Assembly: GCA_036971475.1 (NCBI GenBank)
Contig: JBAIZL010000002.1
Location: 20,103,567 to 20,167,566 of the forward strand
Reading direction: 5' to 3'
Source: Prosapia bicincta
Lineage: Eukaryota > Arthropoda > Insecta > Hemiptera > Cercopidae
DNA length: 64,000 nt
Below the pieces are notes generated by a model, which saw nothing but the letters and a program-made list of their open reading frames with translations, had not been told where the DNA came from and did not search any database. Below, one piece after another: positions 23,961 through 36,265 of the stretch (position 1 is its first letter; each line of letters starts with the position of its first letter). The translations under genes and the position numbers were made by a program.

Positions 23961-25160
23961 AAGGGGATTTTATTATCTTTCCCTCCAAATTAAATTAGAA
24001 AACTTCCTCCTGTAACTTCAATTAATTCATCCGTTATTATAGTTCAAGGTCTAAAGGTGCTTTATTAACATACAAGGAGTCCTTTAAGGGTTTATAATCC
24101 AGAAACAAGATCCCAGTGCATCCTAGCGGTTTGATCTGTAATTAAACGTCCTAATGTGGAAGTAGGCAATGTAGCAGCTTTTAAATATAATTTACCACTG
24201 AACCTCCAATACATAATATCACTACATCGTAACTTATCACGTTAATGTGAACTAAAATGTTAGTAATAAACTATTTTGTTTATAATTGGTGATCTTGGTT
24301 TCACTAACGTTTGTTAACTATTAGGCTCTTAATGTTCAATTTTATTATATTTATTTTCTTTTTTTAGTGTAAACTCATGTTTTAATAGCTTTATTATTTT
24401 ATTGCTGTAATAAAATACATAATAAGATTAAATAACATCCAGTATTCTAATAATATTTGGTGTTCATGGTTATTATATGATTTAATTACTGCAAAACTTT
24501 ATTTATTGTTTAAAAAAAATCTCTTTTATTTTTTGTTCAACCTTTTACCTTTCATGTTCTTTTCATTTGAAAATAAAAACTTTTCCTTTGTCTCCTTTGT
24601 GGAGACCTATGATTTATGTAAGTAAGGCTCCTTTTACTGAAATGAACTTTCCAGTAGATAAAAACTTACCTCCTTCTTCTTGTATTCAGCTTGCTGCTTA
24701 CAGCTTATATATATTATTTTTCTCTTCTTGAAATGTCTACAGAAGTTTGATTATTTCACTGATACATGTAACAATGTATGCTCAGTATTACACTGACTTT
24801 ATTAGGTTCCTACTTGTAGTGGAAAGGGAAATTCACAACTCTAATAATTAATATGGTTTTGAGTGTCAGGTAGAGTGATAACAATGTATTTAGGGCTCAC
24901 TGATTTCATAAAACGACCTAAACACGTAAATAACGAGTCTTTAGACTTACGGACAAAAGCTGCCTAAACATTTCTTGTTACATTGGGTAGGGAATGTGAC
25001 GAAAAGAGGCTCATAATATCTTAAAGAGATGCACATCCTGGTGGTAGCATGGCGTCAAACTTCACAAACACACGATTTTGGTAGTGCGAAAGTGTGAATA
25101 CACAATGACATATACTTTATAGCGACAGAGAGAGATAGCAAAAAACCAAACAATACACCC
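23961..25160. other. AT-rich intergenic region
   Basis: No gene, RNA or array recognised. Confidence 0.5.
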
Positions 25161-25162
25161 TC

Positions 25163-25164
25163 CA

Positions 25165-25197
<33 letters not shown>

Positions 25198-25198
25198 T
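25163..25198. repeat. (GA)n microsatellite
   Basis: An AG run with one AAAG interruption. Confidence 0.9.
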
Positions 25199-25199
25199 G

Positions 25200-27585
25200 A
25201 GTTACTATCTGTAGTAACCTATATCAAGCATCTAAAGATTAATTAACTATACATCTATCAGTTAATAATTAAGCAAGCATATATTGTGAAAGCTAAGCAT
25301 ACAATAAATAAATACCTAAATTTATTTACGCAAGAATGTTTGGATTAATGTGACCAATATGATTGCGTCATCAACAATGGCTTTGAGACACCGTAAAATA
25401 TTAAATTAATAAATTGTTTTAAAGGTCATTTCTGTATCTTCGGAAAGAATGTGCATTGAGACTAAACGCGTTAGAACAAACATTGGTCCACGCGCCTATT
25501 TCAATACTATACTCATCCGTTGAAAGATAAGTGATAAGAGACTTCGAGTTTTACATAACTAAGCTAAAATTACATTCACAGATTTTCTACAACGGCTTAG
25601 AACAATTTTTTATCACTAAGCTATCCTAATGTGTTACAACACTATATAGATAAGAAAATACCTAATTAATAATTTAAGAAAGAGAGTTACATTGTTTTAT
25701 TGCGATTACTTTAGGATGGAAACGACATGGTAATAAATAATAAACGAAAATATTATACTAGGACATAGGGGATGACCTGATCTAGATATAGGGTTGCGAA
25801 CCCGATCTAAGCCTACTCTCTACCGTCATCATATAGGGAAGTGCTTAGTTACGCCCTCCTATTAAAAAAGATAAACGAACCATAAGATAGACAGGTCTAA
25901 GGAGTTGATAATACTTCCTTGCGCGTGGTAACTGAAGGAATTAATGTCATGGCATAGGCGTGGTCACGTGACTGAAATAGAGCGCTTCACAAACTGAGGG
26001 AATATGAAAGAACCAACACTGAAAAGAAGTTATTAAATCACTAATAAAAGTTAAATTCCAAACTTAAACATAAAAATAAATAAATGTTTAGATATTTAAC
26101 ATATTTATTCAATATAAATAATTATATACGTTTCAACATCGAATTATGGTATTCTATTAACTATATGTTCTTAATTATTAACTAACTAATCATCTATTTC
26201 TACTTATCTTATAATAGATACGCTTCGTATATTAGGAACTAAACGGACACTGTTTAACTCTGTTACATCATTCCACAAATATCTTACAGCCTTTACTATT
26301 TACGATATTCAATAAATTCATTAAAATTAAATTAAAATCTTTCTGTATAAAACTTACCTTTAAAACCCTACCGTAAGTACACAGAAACTACTACAGATGG
26401 CATGGTTCAGAAGAATAAGTTCGCTCGTTTTACCCAGCAAGTATTCCCACAATTACAATACCGAAGCAACCATACAATGGGCCCCCGTTCCCAACATGCT
26501 CAGTGGTGAAACACCCATGCTTCATAGATTCATACACTATTTAATAATTATATATATATATATAACATTTAATCCGATTTGGATATCTATAGATTTTTAA
26601 TATTAAATATTTATTCATGTCTGTATTCGAATAACAAGAACAAAGCCTAATTCATTTCGTTTTTTTTCAACCTTACTCATACATAAACCTTTATAAAGGA
26701 TCCAAACGGCTTTGGATAACATTCTTCCATTTATCCACCGCAACTATGGTCCAAGTCCTCGTTTAGAAGCGAGCGAACATTGTTTAAACCTGTAACGTCG
26801 TTTGAATAGCAGCTGTTTTATTAACCATATGTTGGAAGTTACCATATTTGAAAGTTACATCATTTACGAAATTATTTAATTTCACATGAATATTACCAAA
26901 TTTCAAAAAACAAATACAAACAGGCAAAACGTGTTAAGTAAAGCTTCTGATTTATTCCAAATGTAATTTAGATTTTGGATGTTACTTAAATAAGGTATAT
27001 AAACTTACTAAGCAATGAAATAAATCTGGAATATAAAAACTCAACCCAATGTCACAATAAACAACCCTTTATTGCAAGGGTCTGTAATCTCTAAAGTATT
27101 CATGCTTATCGTGGAATTGAATGAAAATTTTACACTCGAGACATATTATAGAGTAAAGAAGAAAATGTTACCCAAGAGTAAAACTAAATACAAAATTAAG
27201 AGTTAATAAAAAATACTCATAAACAAGCCACAAAACCACTACAATTAGTTGTAGGATTCAATAATGATTGCATTTTACCAAAATTGACATACATTACATA
27301 AAGAAAACTTTTTTATACTTGCAAATAAATACGTAAATAAATATCAAAACAATTAGTAAATACTATCCCAAAGTAACAATTAATAGATAAAAACTACAAA
27401 ATAATATTCTATATTACGAGAAAATATTTAATGTAGGAAAATGTATAAAAAAAAAACAATAACCAAAAGCGTCATTACACAAAATAAAGTTATAAACGAT
27501 CATAGAAATATAAGAAATATCAAAATTATATTATATAAAAGTGGTTAGCTATAAAAGTAAAAGTAACAATAAAAACTTGAGTGTC
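25200..27585. other. AT-rich intergenic region
   Basis: No gene recognised. A 67-codon frame at 26397-26600 has no recognisable motif and runs into a short TA tract. Confidence 0.5.
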
Positions 27586-27589
27586 ATAA

Positions 27590-28140
27590 GCGAATAATAA
27601 ATTTTATGAAAAGTATTATTACAAACAATGTTTTACAAGGAGTTAGTTAACTCAATATAACAAATACTGCATAAATAATCAACGTTTGACAAAGAGTAAA
27701 TATTTCCCAATATAACAAAGATTTCTAAGACAAACAATGTACAACAATGCGTAAGCTTTACCCAATATAACTTAGTTTGCTTAAACAATGTTGAAAAAAC
27801 AGTAAATATTACCCAATATAACTAACACTGCATAAACGAACAATGTTAAACAAAGAGTAAATATTACCCAAGGAAAGAAAGATTGAGTAGACAAACCATA
27901 TATATTACCCAATATACTCGTAACAAAGGTAGCGTAAACAATCAATGTTTAACTAAGAGTAAATACTACACAACATGACATAGTTTGCTAAAACAATGCT
28001 AAACAAAGAGTAAATATTAACCAATAAAACTAAGACTTAGTGAACAAACAATGTTTAACAAACTGAGTATATTACCCATAATATTAATAATTTCCTAAAC
28101 AAACAATGTTTACCAGTGAGTAAATGTTACTAAACAAGTT
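27590..28140. repeat. Very degenerate tandem repeat, about 60-65 bp unit
   Basis: Roughly nine diverged units of the form ACAATGTTTAACAAAGAGTA followed by AATATTACCCAATATAAC and a variable AAGA-TT-NTAAAC spacer. Units differ at many positions and in length, so homogenisation stopped long ago. Related phrases appear upstream near 27160. Confidence 0.75.
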
Positions 28141-28144
28141 GAAG

Positions 28145-29560
28145 AATGCATAAAGAAAACACATCAGATCCCCCCTCCAATTTTTCTAGTTTCATTTGAT
28201 AAAAATTACAGTACTTACAAAAATGTTTTTGTTTACAAAATCTTCCTACTAGATTCCGCTAAATTTGATACTTCTACAGCTTTGAACATAGATTTTAAAC
28301 TAGTTGAACATTTTTAGAACGGTTCTTTACCAAACTCATTTAAACAAACTTCCCATTACAGTGATTGGCTTACAAACAACTAAAAAAGACAGGGAATTAT
28401 AGAAATAAATATAACACATCCCCTATACGACAAAAAAATATTTATTAAGTAAAACAAGAATCATTCGTGAAATGAACAAAACATTGATGAAGAGTAACTC
28501 GACGTCACACGTTGCCAGCAAGCAATCACTCCAAATACAGTCATCTGTCGCTCACGGTCAACGGCATTGATTTGACTTACATTCAGCTTTGTTACTGGTA
28601 AATCGTAGGTTATATTAACTTAGCTTGGTAATGGTAAATTATATTACGTGCTTTATTTAGCTTGGGAGATGCTAGATTGGTATATATTGTATTGGGAATA
28701 AAATAATGAATATTTCTATTTCATTATTCTACTTAGACGAGACTGTCAATCAAGGTTAGGTTAGGTAACATTTACCACGCTTCTGAGGTAAAACCTAAGA
28801 ATCGCCGAGAATACTATGGTAAAAGTTGGAAATGAACGATGGTCACAGAAGAGTCCAGACGATTGCTATTACACTTTACTAAAACGTAGGTTTTACTGAA
28901 AAAAAACTTACAATTTAGGCTTTATGATCTTCTACTGAGCCATAGAACGATACAACGCACTTCTCTGTAAGCACGTTATTAATCTGGATATACTTTTGTA
29001 AGCTTTATGCAATGAAAAACTAGAAGTAACCAGTGACAAATCATCCGTTACAGTTTTATTTTGTTTACAAATGGAGGTCTATTTCAAAGCATTACAAACA
29101 AGGAATTATGTTGAATATAAAAGAGTTTTTTAATAAATTAAAACAACTGCAAGATGAAGTATTTGCTCTCAACAGAAAAAAAATGTTTCGAAAAATTTCC
29201 GTCTAGACGCAAAACATTGCTGGTCCTTTGACTGATTTCTTAAAGGGAACGTACAGTCTCAAACACTGGAACTCTTTGCAACAGTCACTGGGTTTCGTAC
29301 ACTAAAACAAAAAGTAAATGTTTCAAAAATTCGTTAAACCTTAACCATTCTTAATAAATATTTGGTAGTAAAATAGTGAATAAAATAATATATGTTAGAA
29401 TAAATTAAACTAATTTATATCATAAAATACACCATGTTCAAAACATATGATATATTAAACACTCCATGTAATATATTAAATTATAATTCAATAGATACAT
29501 AAGAAACACACACAAACACATACACACCCAAACACACATATAATTATTATATGTATATAT
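28145..29560. other. Intergenic region
   Basis: No gene recognised. A short GGTTAGGTTAGG phrase occurs near 28755, and a short CA-rich stretch lies at 29508-29540. Confidence 0.5.
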
Positions 29561-29567
29561 GCATATT

Positions 29568-29591
29568 TATATATATATATATATATATATT
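29568..29591. repeat. (TA)n microsatellite
   Basis: TA run bordering the fold-back hairpin on its left. Confidence 0.9.
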
Positions 29592-29636
29592 AAATATAGT
29601 GATAATATTTTCTTGTAATACAGTTATTAAATTAAA

Positions 29637-29729
29637 AATATTTCAAAAACAAGAATTCTTTTAATGAATATATTTATTCAATTTTATTCAATATTTATTC
29701 ATTAAAAGTATTCTTGTTTTTGAAATATT
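29637..29729. repeat. 34-bp-arm fold-back hairpin between TA arrays
   Basis: Arms 29637-29670 and 29696-29729 are inverted copies with one mismatch (AATATTTCAAAAACAAGAA at the outer end) and a 25-nt AT-rich loop. Weaker pairing extends outward. TA microsatellites lie on both sides (29568-29591 and 29740-29785). Confidence 0.88.
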
Positions 29730-29736
29730 AATAATT

Positions 29737-29739
<3 letters not shown>

Positions 29740-29785
<46 letters not shown>
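29740..29785. repeat. (TA)n microsatellite
   Basis: About 23 TA units just right of the fold-back. Confidence 0.95.
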
Positions 29786-29788
<3 letters not shown>

Positions 29789-30027
29789 TAAAAAAAAATA
29801 ATCATAATTAGAATTTAAATGACGTCCTATAAGTCCTATATAACTTATAAAAACGGTATATGTGAATAATTATAATATATTATAATACGAATAAAAAATC
29901 ATAATGTATCCCGCAATAGTATAGTCTATTACATTAACAATACAACATTATTATTGTAATATATTACTTAATATCATTTAGATTCATATATAAATACTAA
30001 TATGACATATTGTAATATCAATATGTA

Positions 30028-30028
30028 A

Positions 30029-30087
<59 letters not shown>
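30028..30087. repeat. (TA)n microsatellite
   Basis: An uninterrupted TA run of about 28 units. Confidence 0.95.
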
Positions 30088-30089
<2 letters not shown>

Positions 30090-30890
30090 CATTTATTAAC
30101 ATATTTATTTATTTATATGACTACCTATAATCAGGTTTGTTAGTACAGTGGTTTTGGATCGTTCAACCTATTCTCGCACCAATTTTACAAAGTGTAAACT
30201 GAAACGGAAGCTGATCAGGAAACTGCCACCAGTATACAACCCCTAGTAAAGTGACTGAGAGTCACTCATACACACATACACTACTAAAACAACACAAACA
30301 GTTTTAAGACAGTAAACTCACAACATTATCAGAATGACAGCGAGAACCAAATTAGAACCATTTACAATACACAAAAATGTATTAAACAAGAATATTATGT
30401 TATGTATTACAACATGGTTGACCAATGTAAAGAAAATAATCACTACGTAAGACTAAATAGACACAAACTAAGTACCCCTCTAACAGTAAACCAACAAACA
30501 GCATTATCCATTCACTACAGTAACTGAAATAAATGTGAAAATATTTATATCATTACTTAAATCTTGACATACATTCAAAGGGATAACAGAATTACTTAAC
30601 AATAACAATCTTGCTAGAAATAGCTTCACCTAATAATAGGCAACCTAACATAACGAATAACGTGTCGATCGTTCAATCGCCAAAAGTGTTTACATGCCGT
30701 CATAATCAAGAAGAATATAATGTGTTTACCACATTGTTAGCTAATATCAAACAAGGTTAAATTAGATCAAGGCAATAAAATACAACACCTAAGTTTATAA
30801 TTAAAAAAAAATAATTGCACAATATTCGGTTATATCCAACACGCTAACAGTAGTATTACGTCGTGTCAAGGTCATATTATAAAGCCTAAC
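30090..30890. other. AT-rich intergenic region
   Basis: No gene, RNA or array recognised. Confidence 0.5.
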
Positions 30891-30892
30891 GC

Positions 30893-32333
30893 CATATTCT
30901 CTCACTTAACGTGCTTTACAATTATTACAGATAGGAATATATCGTGCTTTGTACACAAGTTCCGGATAGATCTAGTAAGTTTACAGAGATATAACTAAAA
31001 CTTAGGACGTATATCTGAACGTAAAACGTGATATTCTCTCACTTAACGTGCTTTACAATTATTACAGATAGGAATATATCGTGCTTTGTACACAAGTTCA
31101 GGATAGATCTAGTAAGTTTACAGAGATATAACTAAAAATTAGGCGTATATCTGAACGTAAAACGTGATATTCTCTCACTTAAAGTGCTTTGTTCTTATTT
31201 GAGATAGGAATATATCGTGCTTTGTACACAAGATCAGGATAGATCTAGTAATTTTACAGAGCTATAACTAAAACTTAGGACGTATATCTGAACGTAAAAC
31301 GTGATATTCTCTCACTTAACGTGCTTTACAATTATTACAGATAGGAATATATCGTGCTTTGTACACAAGTTCAGGATAGATCTAGTAAGTTTACAGAAAT
31401 TTTACTAAAAATTAGGACGCATATCTGAACGTAAAACGTGATATTCTCTCACCTAAAGTGCTTTGTTCTTATTTGAGATAAGAATATATCGTCCTTTGTA
31501 CACAAGTTCAGGATAGATCTAGTAAGTTTACAGAGATATAACTAAAAATTAGGACGCATATCTGAACGTAAAACGTGATATTCTCTCACTTAAAGTGCTT
31601 TGTTCTTATTTGAGATAGGAATATATAGTGCTTTCTACACAAGTTCAGGATAGATCTAGTAAGTTTACAGAGATATAACTAAAAATTAGGACGCATATCT
31701 GAACGTAAAACGTGATATTCTCTCACTTAAAGTGCTTTGTTCTTATTTGAGATAGGAATATATCGTGCTTTGTACACAAGTTCAGGATAGATCTAGTAAG
31801 TTTACAGAGATATAACTAAAAATTAGGACGTATATCTGAACGTAAAACGTGATATTCTCTCACTTAAAGTGCTTTGTTCTTATTTGAGATAGGAATATAT
31901 CGTGCTTTGTACACAAGTTCAGGATAGATCTAGTAAGTTTACAGAGATATAACTAAAAATTAGGACGCATATCTGAACGTAAAACGTGATATTCTCTCAC
32001 TTAAAGTGCTTTGTTCTTATTTGAGATAGGAATATATAGTGCTTTCTACACAAGTTCAGGATAGATCTAGTAAGTTTACAGAGATATAACTAAAAATTAG
32101 GACGCATATCTGAACGTAAAACGTGATATTCTCTCACTTAAAGTGCTTTGTTCTTATTTGAGATAGGAATATATCGTGCTTTGTACACAAGTTCAGGATA
32201 GATCTAGTAAGTTTACAGAGATATAACTAAAAATTAGGACGCATATCTGAACGTAAAACGTGATATTCTCTCACTTAAAGTGCTTTGTTCTTATTTGAGA
32301 TAGGAATATATCGTGCTTTGTACACAAGTTCAG
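30893..32333. repeat. 137-bp satellite, 10 full units plus a partial
   Basis: Units start at 30893, 31030, 31166, 31303, 31440, 31577, 31714, 31851, 31988, 32125 and 32262 (partial, ends 32333). A diagnostic block is GATATTCTCTCACTTAAAGT; another is AGGATAGATCTAGTAAGTTT. Units 1, 2 and 4 carry ACGTGCTTTACAATTATTAC; the rest carry AAGTGCTTTGTTCTTATTTG. Units 6 and 9 share the variant ATATAGTGCTTTCTACAC, 411 bp apart, i.e. a three-unit higher-order step. It lies about 650 bp downstream of the end of the secreted-protein exon, possibly inside its next intron. Confidence 0.96.
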
Positions 32334-32339
32334 TTTGAT

Positions 32340-32980
32340 AATAAATTTTAACCCAATAATTGATTTGATTGTTAGAAAACCAAGAGTAGAAGATGAGAAA
32401 TCACACAATAAATCTAAAAACGATTGTTAAAATAATCAAGCTACAATAAGTTAATACTCATATAAGGCAATGAATTTTCAATAAGCAAACCGCGAGCAAT
32501 ATTAATACAATGTTACTAATTGTAAATAAAAACAACTCTAAATACCCCTAGTTTTATAGGGTGAATGTACTAGATAAACTCTAACAAGCTTTGTTGTATT
32601 GAATCTAATAAACTTATTTCTAGATAAACTCTTCTAGCTCTACTGTTGTATAACATTTACCTAATTTTTTTGTTAGTTAACCTCTAGCAAGCTCTACTTC
32701 TACATAAACCCTGACAGTCACTATATTGAAGCTCTAAGTTCTTCTAATCCAATATAAATTGTTAAAGCATCATTAAAGCTCGTTTATTTATTATTATTGA
32801 TTGAAGCTATCTCTAGCTCTAATTATTTGCAATATAGTCTGGAAGCTAATATACTATTGTTTGGTGTACAACAGGTTTGAGCGTAGAGTGGATATAACTA
32901 TAAACTGGGCGGTTTTTTGTTATATTTACTAAATTTCTTTTTATTGTGGTTTTAATTTTCATAGTCATATCTAATAGTTA
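32340..32980. other. Intron or intergenic stretch 3' of the coding exon
   Basis: AT-rich; recurrent AGCTCTA / CTCTAG-AAGCTCT phrases at 32570-32840 suggest a faint short repeat. On the minus strand this follows a GTAAGT donor, so it is probably intronic. Confidence 0.45.
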
Positions 32981-32986
32981 ACTTAC
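32981..32986 (-). other. 5' splice donor (GTAAGT)
   Basis: On the minus strand the coding exon ends ...GCAGAG and is followed by GTAAGT, a full metazoan donor consensus. Reading on through the donor would add only VS before a stop, so the intron reading is better. Phase 0. Confidence 0.8.
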
Positions 32987-34853
32987 CTCTGCCCATTTCT
33001 CTTTGCATTTTCTCTTCTTTTTCTTGGCTTTTTTAGATTTTTTCGACTTTGGCCTTATTGTGGTTCCTATTAATATATCGTAAAGCCTTTGCAGTTTATC
33101 CGCGCGCCCTTTTCTTTCTTCACTCCCCTGCATGGCTCTAATTCTACTCCTCATGTACTTGATCTCACCAGGCGAGAGTTGATCATCATCCTCCATAGTG
33201 GTACCCCTTATAGATGGCTCTGTCGACCACTTCATCGCCCTTATTGGCACTCTAAATGTTGGCCTTAAAAATACAAATTTTCTTGTTGACCACCTGAATG
33301 CTGGCGTTGGCCACCTAAATGATGGTTGTTGCCATTTAAACGTTGGCGGCTGCATCCTAAAAACTTTGGTGGGCCAGCTAAACCTAGGCGTCGGAACCCT
33401 ACCATATACAAAACGTGCTTCGGGAAAAGCTCTCGTAGAATATTGTGCAAACCTTTGTGTTGAAAACACTTGGGGCAATGGTTGTGGTCTATAATCAAAA
33501 ACTGGCCGGTTGGTTATCCAAACCGTCCTCACCTGTGGCAATACTCTTCTTAGCCCCGGCATTCTGTCAGACCGCCTTTGGCCAAAGGCACCCCATTCAA
33601 TCGTCATCCTTTGATACGTCGTGGTCCTTGGTGGGGACGGAGGCTGCGATCCTCTATGAAGTATTGCCTTGATCCTCTCCAAGGCCTCTACATTTCTGCC
33701 TCGTATTGTTGGAAATGTAGGGCGAAAAAACCCTCGAGTAAACATAGGATCCGTTCCGTCCACTCCTCCCGGCCTATATACTACCATTGTTGGCTTTACG
33801 TAAAACCTAGGCGTCGGCCAATATTTTTGTGGAGTATAATTTACTGTGTACATTTTAAATGTTGGTTTCAAATCAGATACTGTTTCATATTTTATTTCTT
33901 TTTCCGATTCAGATGCATTTCCATACATAGCTTTTATGTTATGCCTATCCGCATCCATATCAGTTTTCTTTTCAATGTTCGTTTCTGGTTGTTTTGTTGA
34001 TTCTGTTGTAGTGCTTATTACGTCCTTGGTATTTGTATGCGCTTCCAGTTTAGTTGTTTGTATTGTGGTTTTTATTTCATTTTTAGGCTCTTCAAATTTA
34101 ATTGTTACTTCCGTTCGTGTTGTTTCCCGCTCAGAAACTCTTTCAGTTGTATTTTCTATATGTCTACTTTCTTTCATCGATTCTCCGTTAATCGCAGGCT
34201 CTACTGCAGTAGTAGAGACGGCTTTTATCGTTGTAATGACGTCATAAGGTCTTTGTGTTACCTCCAGTCCTGGTTTACTCTGAGTGATTACATTCATCTC
34301 TCCTGTGACATAAGAGGATGCTTTAACATCTGACATACTTTCGATCTTAGGTCCAGGTTCCGTTGCATGCTCTGTAGTTTCTTTTTCTGTAACTGACTTC
34401 AGTTTAGACTTGCGGCCTCCTCGTCTTGTAGGCTTTACATCCCTTTGACGCCCTGCTTCCTCCGTAGTTCTTGATCTTGGCCTTCCTCTTCTCCTTGGAG
34501 GTTTGCTTTCTTTCTGAGTATCTGGCTGCAAGGTTGATCTGGGTCTCCGGCCTCTTCTTCGTGTCGGTTTTCTATCCTCCGTGACTCCTGCTTCTCCTTC
34601 TTTCTTTTTTCTTTTTCGTTTTTTTGATTCTCGTCTTTTAACAGCCAATCCATTGTCACTGGTATGGTTCGAACTGTTTTCAGATTTTACTTCCATATTT
34701 GATTTTGTGCTCTCCTTTCCTTTTGTTTCTTTTCCCACTTCTCTTTTGTTTTCCCCTGAACTTTTCTTCTCTTCTGTCTTTATGAAGTTTATCAGTGACA
34801 ACATTATTAGGAGTAGGAGCGCAGTTCGGTGTATCGTATTCATTTCGGCAAAC
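32987..34853 (-). CDS. Large exon of a secreted, basic, Thr/Pro/aromatic-rich protein, unknown family
   Basis: The ATG is taken at 34843 (MNTIHRTALLLLIMLSLIN), because it starts a clean signal peptide (hydrophobic core about residues 7-21, cleavage near FIKT|EEK) and lies 10 nt inside a splice acceptor; the longer frame upstream would be intron. The exon encodes 619 residues. In order: residues 24-90, Lys/Glu/Ser-rich with KKRKRKKK; about 92-150, three AT-hook-like blocks (KPTRRRGRRPRS, KPPRRRGRPRSR, KPTRRGGRKSK); about 150-340, Thr/Glu-rich with possible N-glycosylation sites; about 345-560, Tyr/Pro/Phe/Trp/Arg-rich with a P-x-F-x-W repeat (PTFKWQQPSFRWPTPAFRW); then an acidic DDD stretch and a Lys-rich end. 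The signal peptide makes DNA binding unlikely. A cuticle, cement, silk or salivary matrix protein is possible but only inferred. Other exons were not found. Confidence 0.8.
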
Positions 34854-34860
34854 CTAAAAA
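34854..34860 (-). other. 3' splice acceptor upstream of the ATG
   Basis: On the minus strand TTTTTAG precedes GTTTGCCGAAATG. A T-rich tract ending in AG 10 nt before the start codon implies a 5' untranslated exon further upstream (higher coordinates). Confidence 0.55.
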
Positions 34861-35960
34861 CATAACAAATATTGAGGGATTTATTCTTGAAGCCAACGAA
34901 CATGTGTAAACGGTTATATTGTGTTTAATAACCGGTTGTACCCCGTCTACATCGTTTACCGAATGTTGTTAATGGTTGTATCTTTATTAGCGGACGTATT
35001 TTTTTAACAATTTACTGAAATAATCATATAAACCCCTCAATTTGTTGAATCAATTGTTATTTTATAAGGAAACCCCTAAATTTTATCTTTCTGTAAATAA
35101 TTTAATTATGGTTTCTTTCTACTTTTAAATATTACGTTAACATAATAAAAGACCTGTATATTTTTTCAGTATTTGTAATAAATTTAATCAAATTTTATAA
35201 ATCTTAATGTCTCTTAAATATGCATAAATTTAATCTGCTCATAAGAGAAGTGAAATCTGCTAAGTTCAACATATGTTAACGTAGTCATGTCAAATAAATT
35301 AAGTAATATAGCCTAACCTTTAAACACTTGCTATGCAAACAAAAATTAAAAAAAAACATTTCCTTTGTGAAATAATCTTTTTACTTGATTGAAGTACCAC
35401 AGCTTGGCGCCGCCCTTTCGCATCTGTATTAATAACTCATAGATTTTAATTGAAGTACCTGAATGCTCGGTTAGAAAAGTAGGAGATTATCATTACTATT
35501 TTCGAATGCGTAGGTCCCACAAGTCAGGCTACAAATGTGCCAGAAATCTACACGGTAATATAAATGGTAAATAAACTGTTTTATCGCGTTTTTTTGTAAA
35601 TTCGCTACTATCAGGGACTATAGCTACAATTTTCAAGTAGACTATGAACACTTGTATTCATAATCAACAAATAGGTAAAAAAGACACTTAATAATCAACT
35701 CATTGCTTTCCAATTTTTCCTTCACTTATAACAGCTGTATTCTTAACTGTTTGAAAAAATGCAAGAGAATCGTTTAATAACATTTACAAAACCACGTTAC
35801 ACTGAAAAACTACAAACATTTCACAAACCTCGAAAACTTTGCAATGACCAAAGAGACAGTGTCAAAAGTTTCCACACCGGTTGTAACTATTCACTTGTGT
35901 GTCTGTGTGAGTGTTTTAAAATAACACTCAGGAACTGAACGAGTTCCAATATTTGATATT
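34861..35960. other. Probable 5' intron or intergenic region of the secreted-protein gene
   Basis: AT-rich with no open frame or array. The first exon and promoter are expected here or beyond, but I cannot place them. Confidence 0.4.
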
Positions 35961-35965
35961 GGATT

Positions 35966-36265
35966 ACAAGTATAGTCAGTGCTTGCAATAGAACTTATAC
36001 ATATTTACAGTGTCTGCCATCCCATAACTATTCAGTGTTATCATTGTAATGACATGTATAGTCAGTGCTTGCTATAGGATTACAAAATGTCTTCAGTGTT
36101 GTAATTGGAATGACATGTATAGTTAGAGCTTGCCATTGGATAGTCTAGTGTTGTCAATCCTATCAATAACATGGCATGAATGGTCAGTGATTTCCATCGG
36201 ATAGTTTCGAGTTCCCCGTGATTATCGTTGGCATGGCATGTATAGTCAGTGCTTGGCATCGTATC
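35966..36265. repeat. Degenerate 61-bp tandem repeat, 4-5 copies
   Basis: The phrase ATGTATAGTCAGTGCTTGC recurs near 35970, 36056, 36117, 36178 and 36239; the last three steps are 61 bp. Copies are strongly diverged. Confidence 0.8.

Noticed and set aside
32978..32986. Ending the secreted protein at the stop just after the donor (adds VS)
   Set aside because: The GTAAGT at this point is a full donor consensus directly after GCAGAG, so splicing is the better reading, though read-through to this stop cannot be ruled out without transcripts.
33198..34865. Several plus-strand open frames of 75-140 codons
   Set aside because: They are mirror frames of the minus-strand exon and have no motifs of their own.
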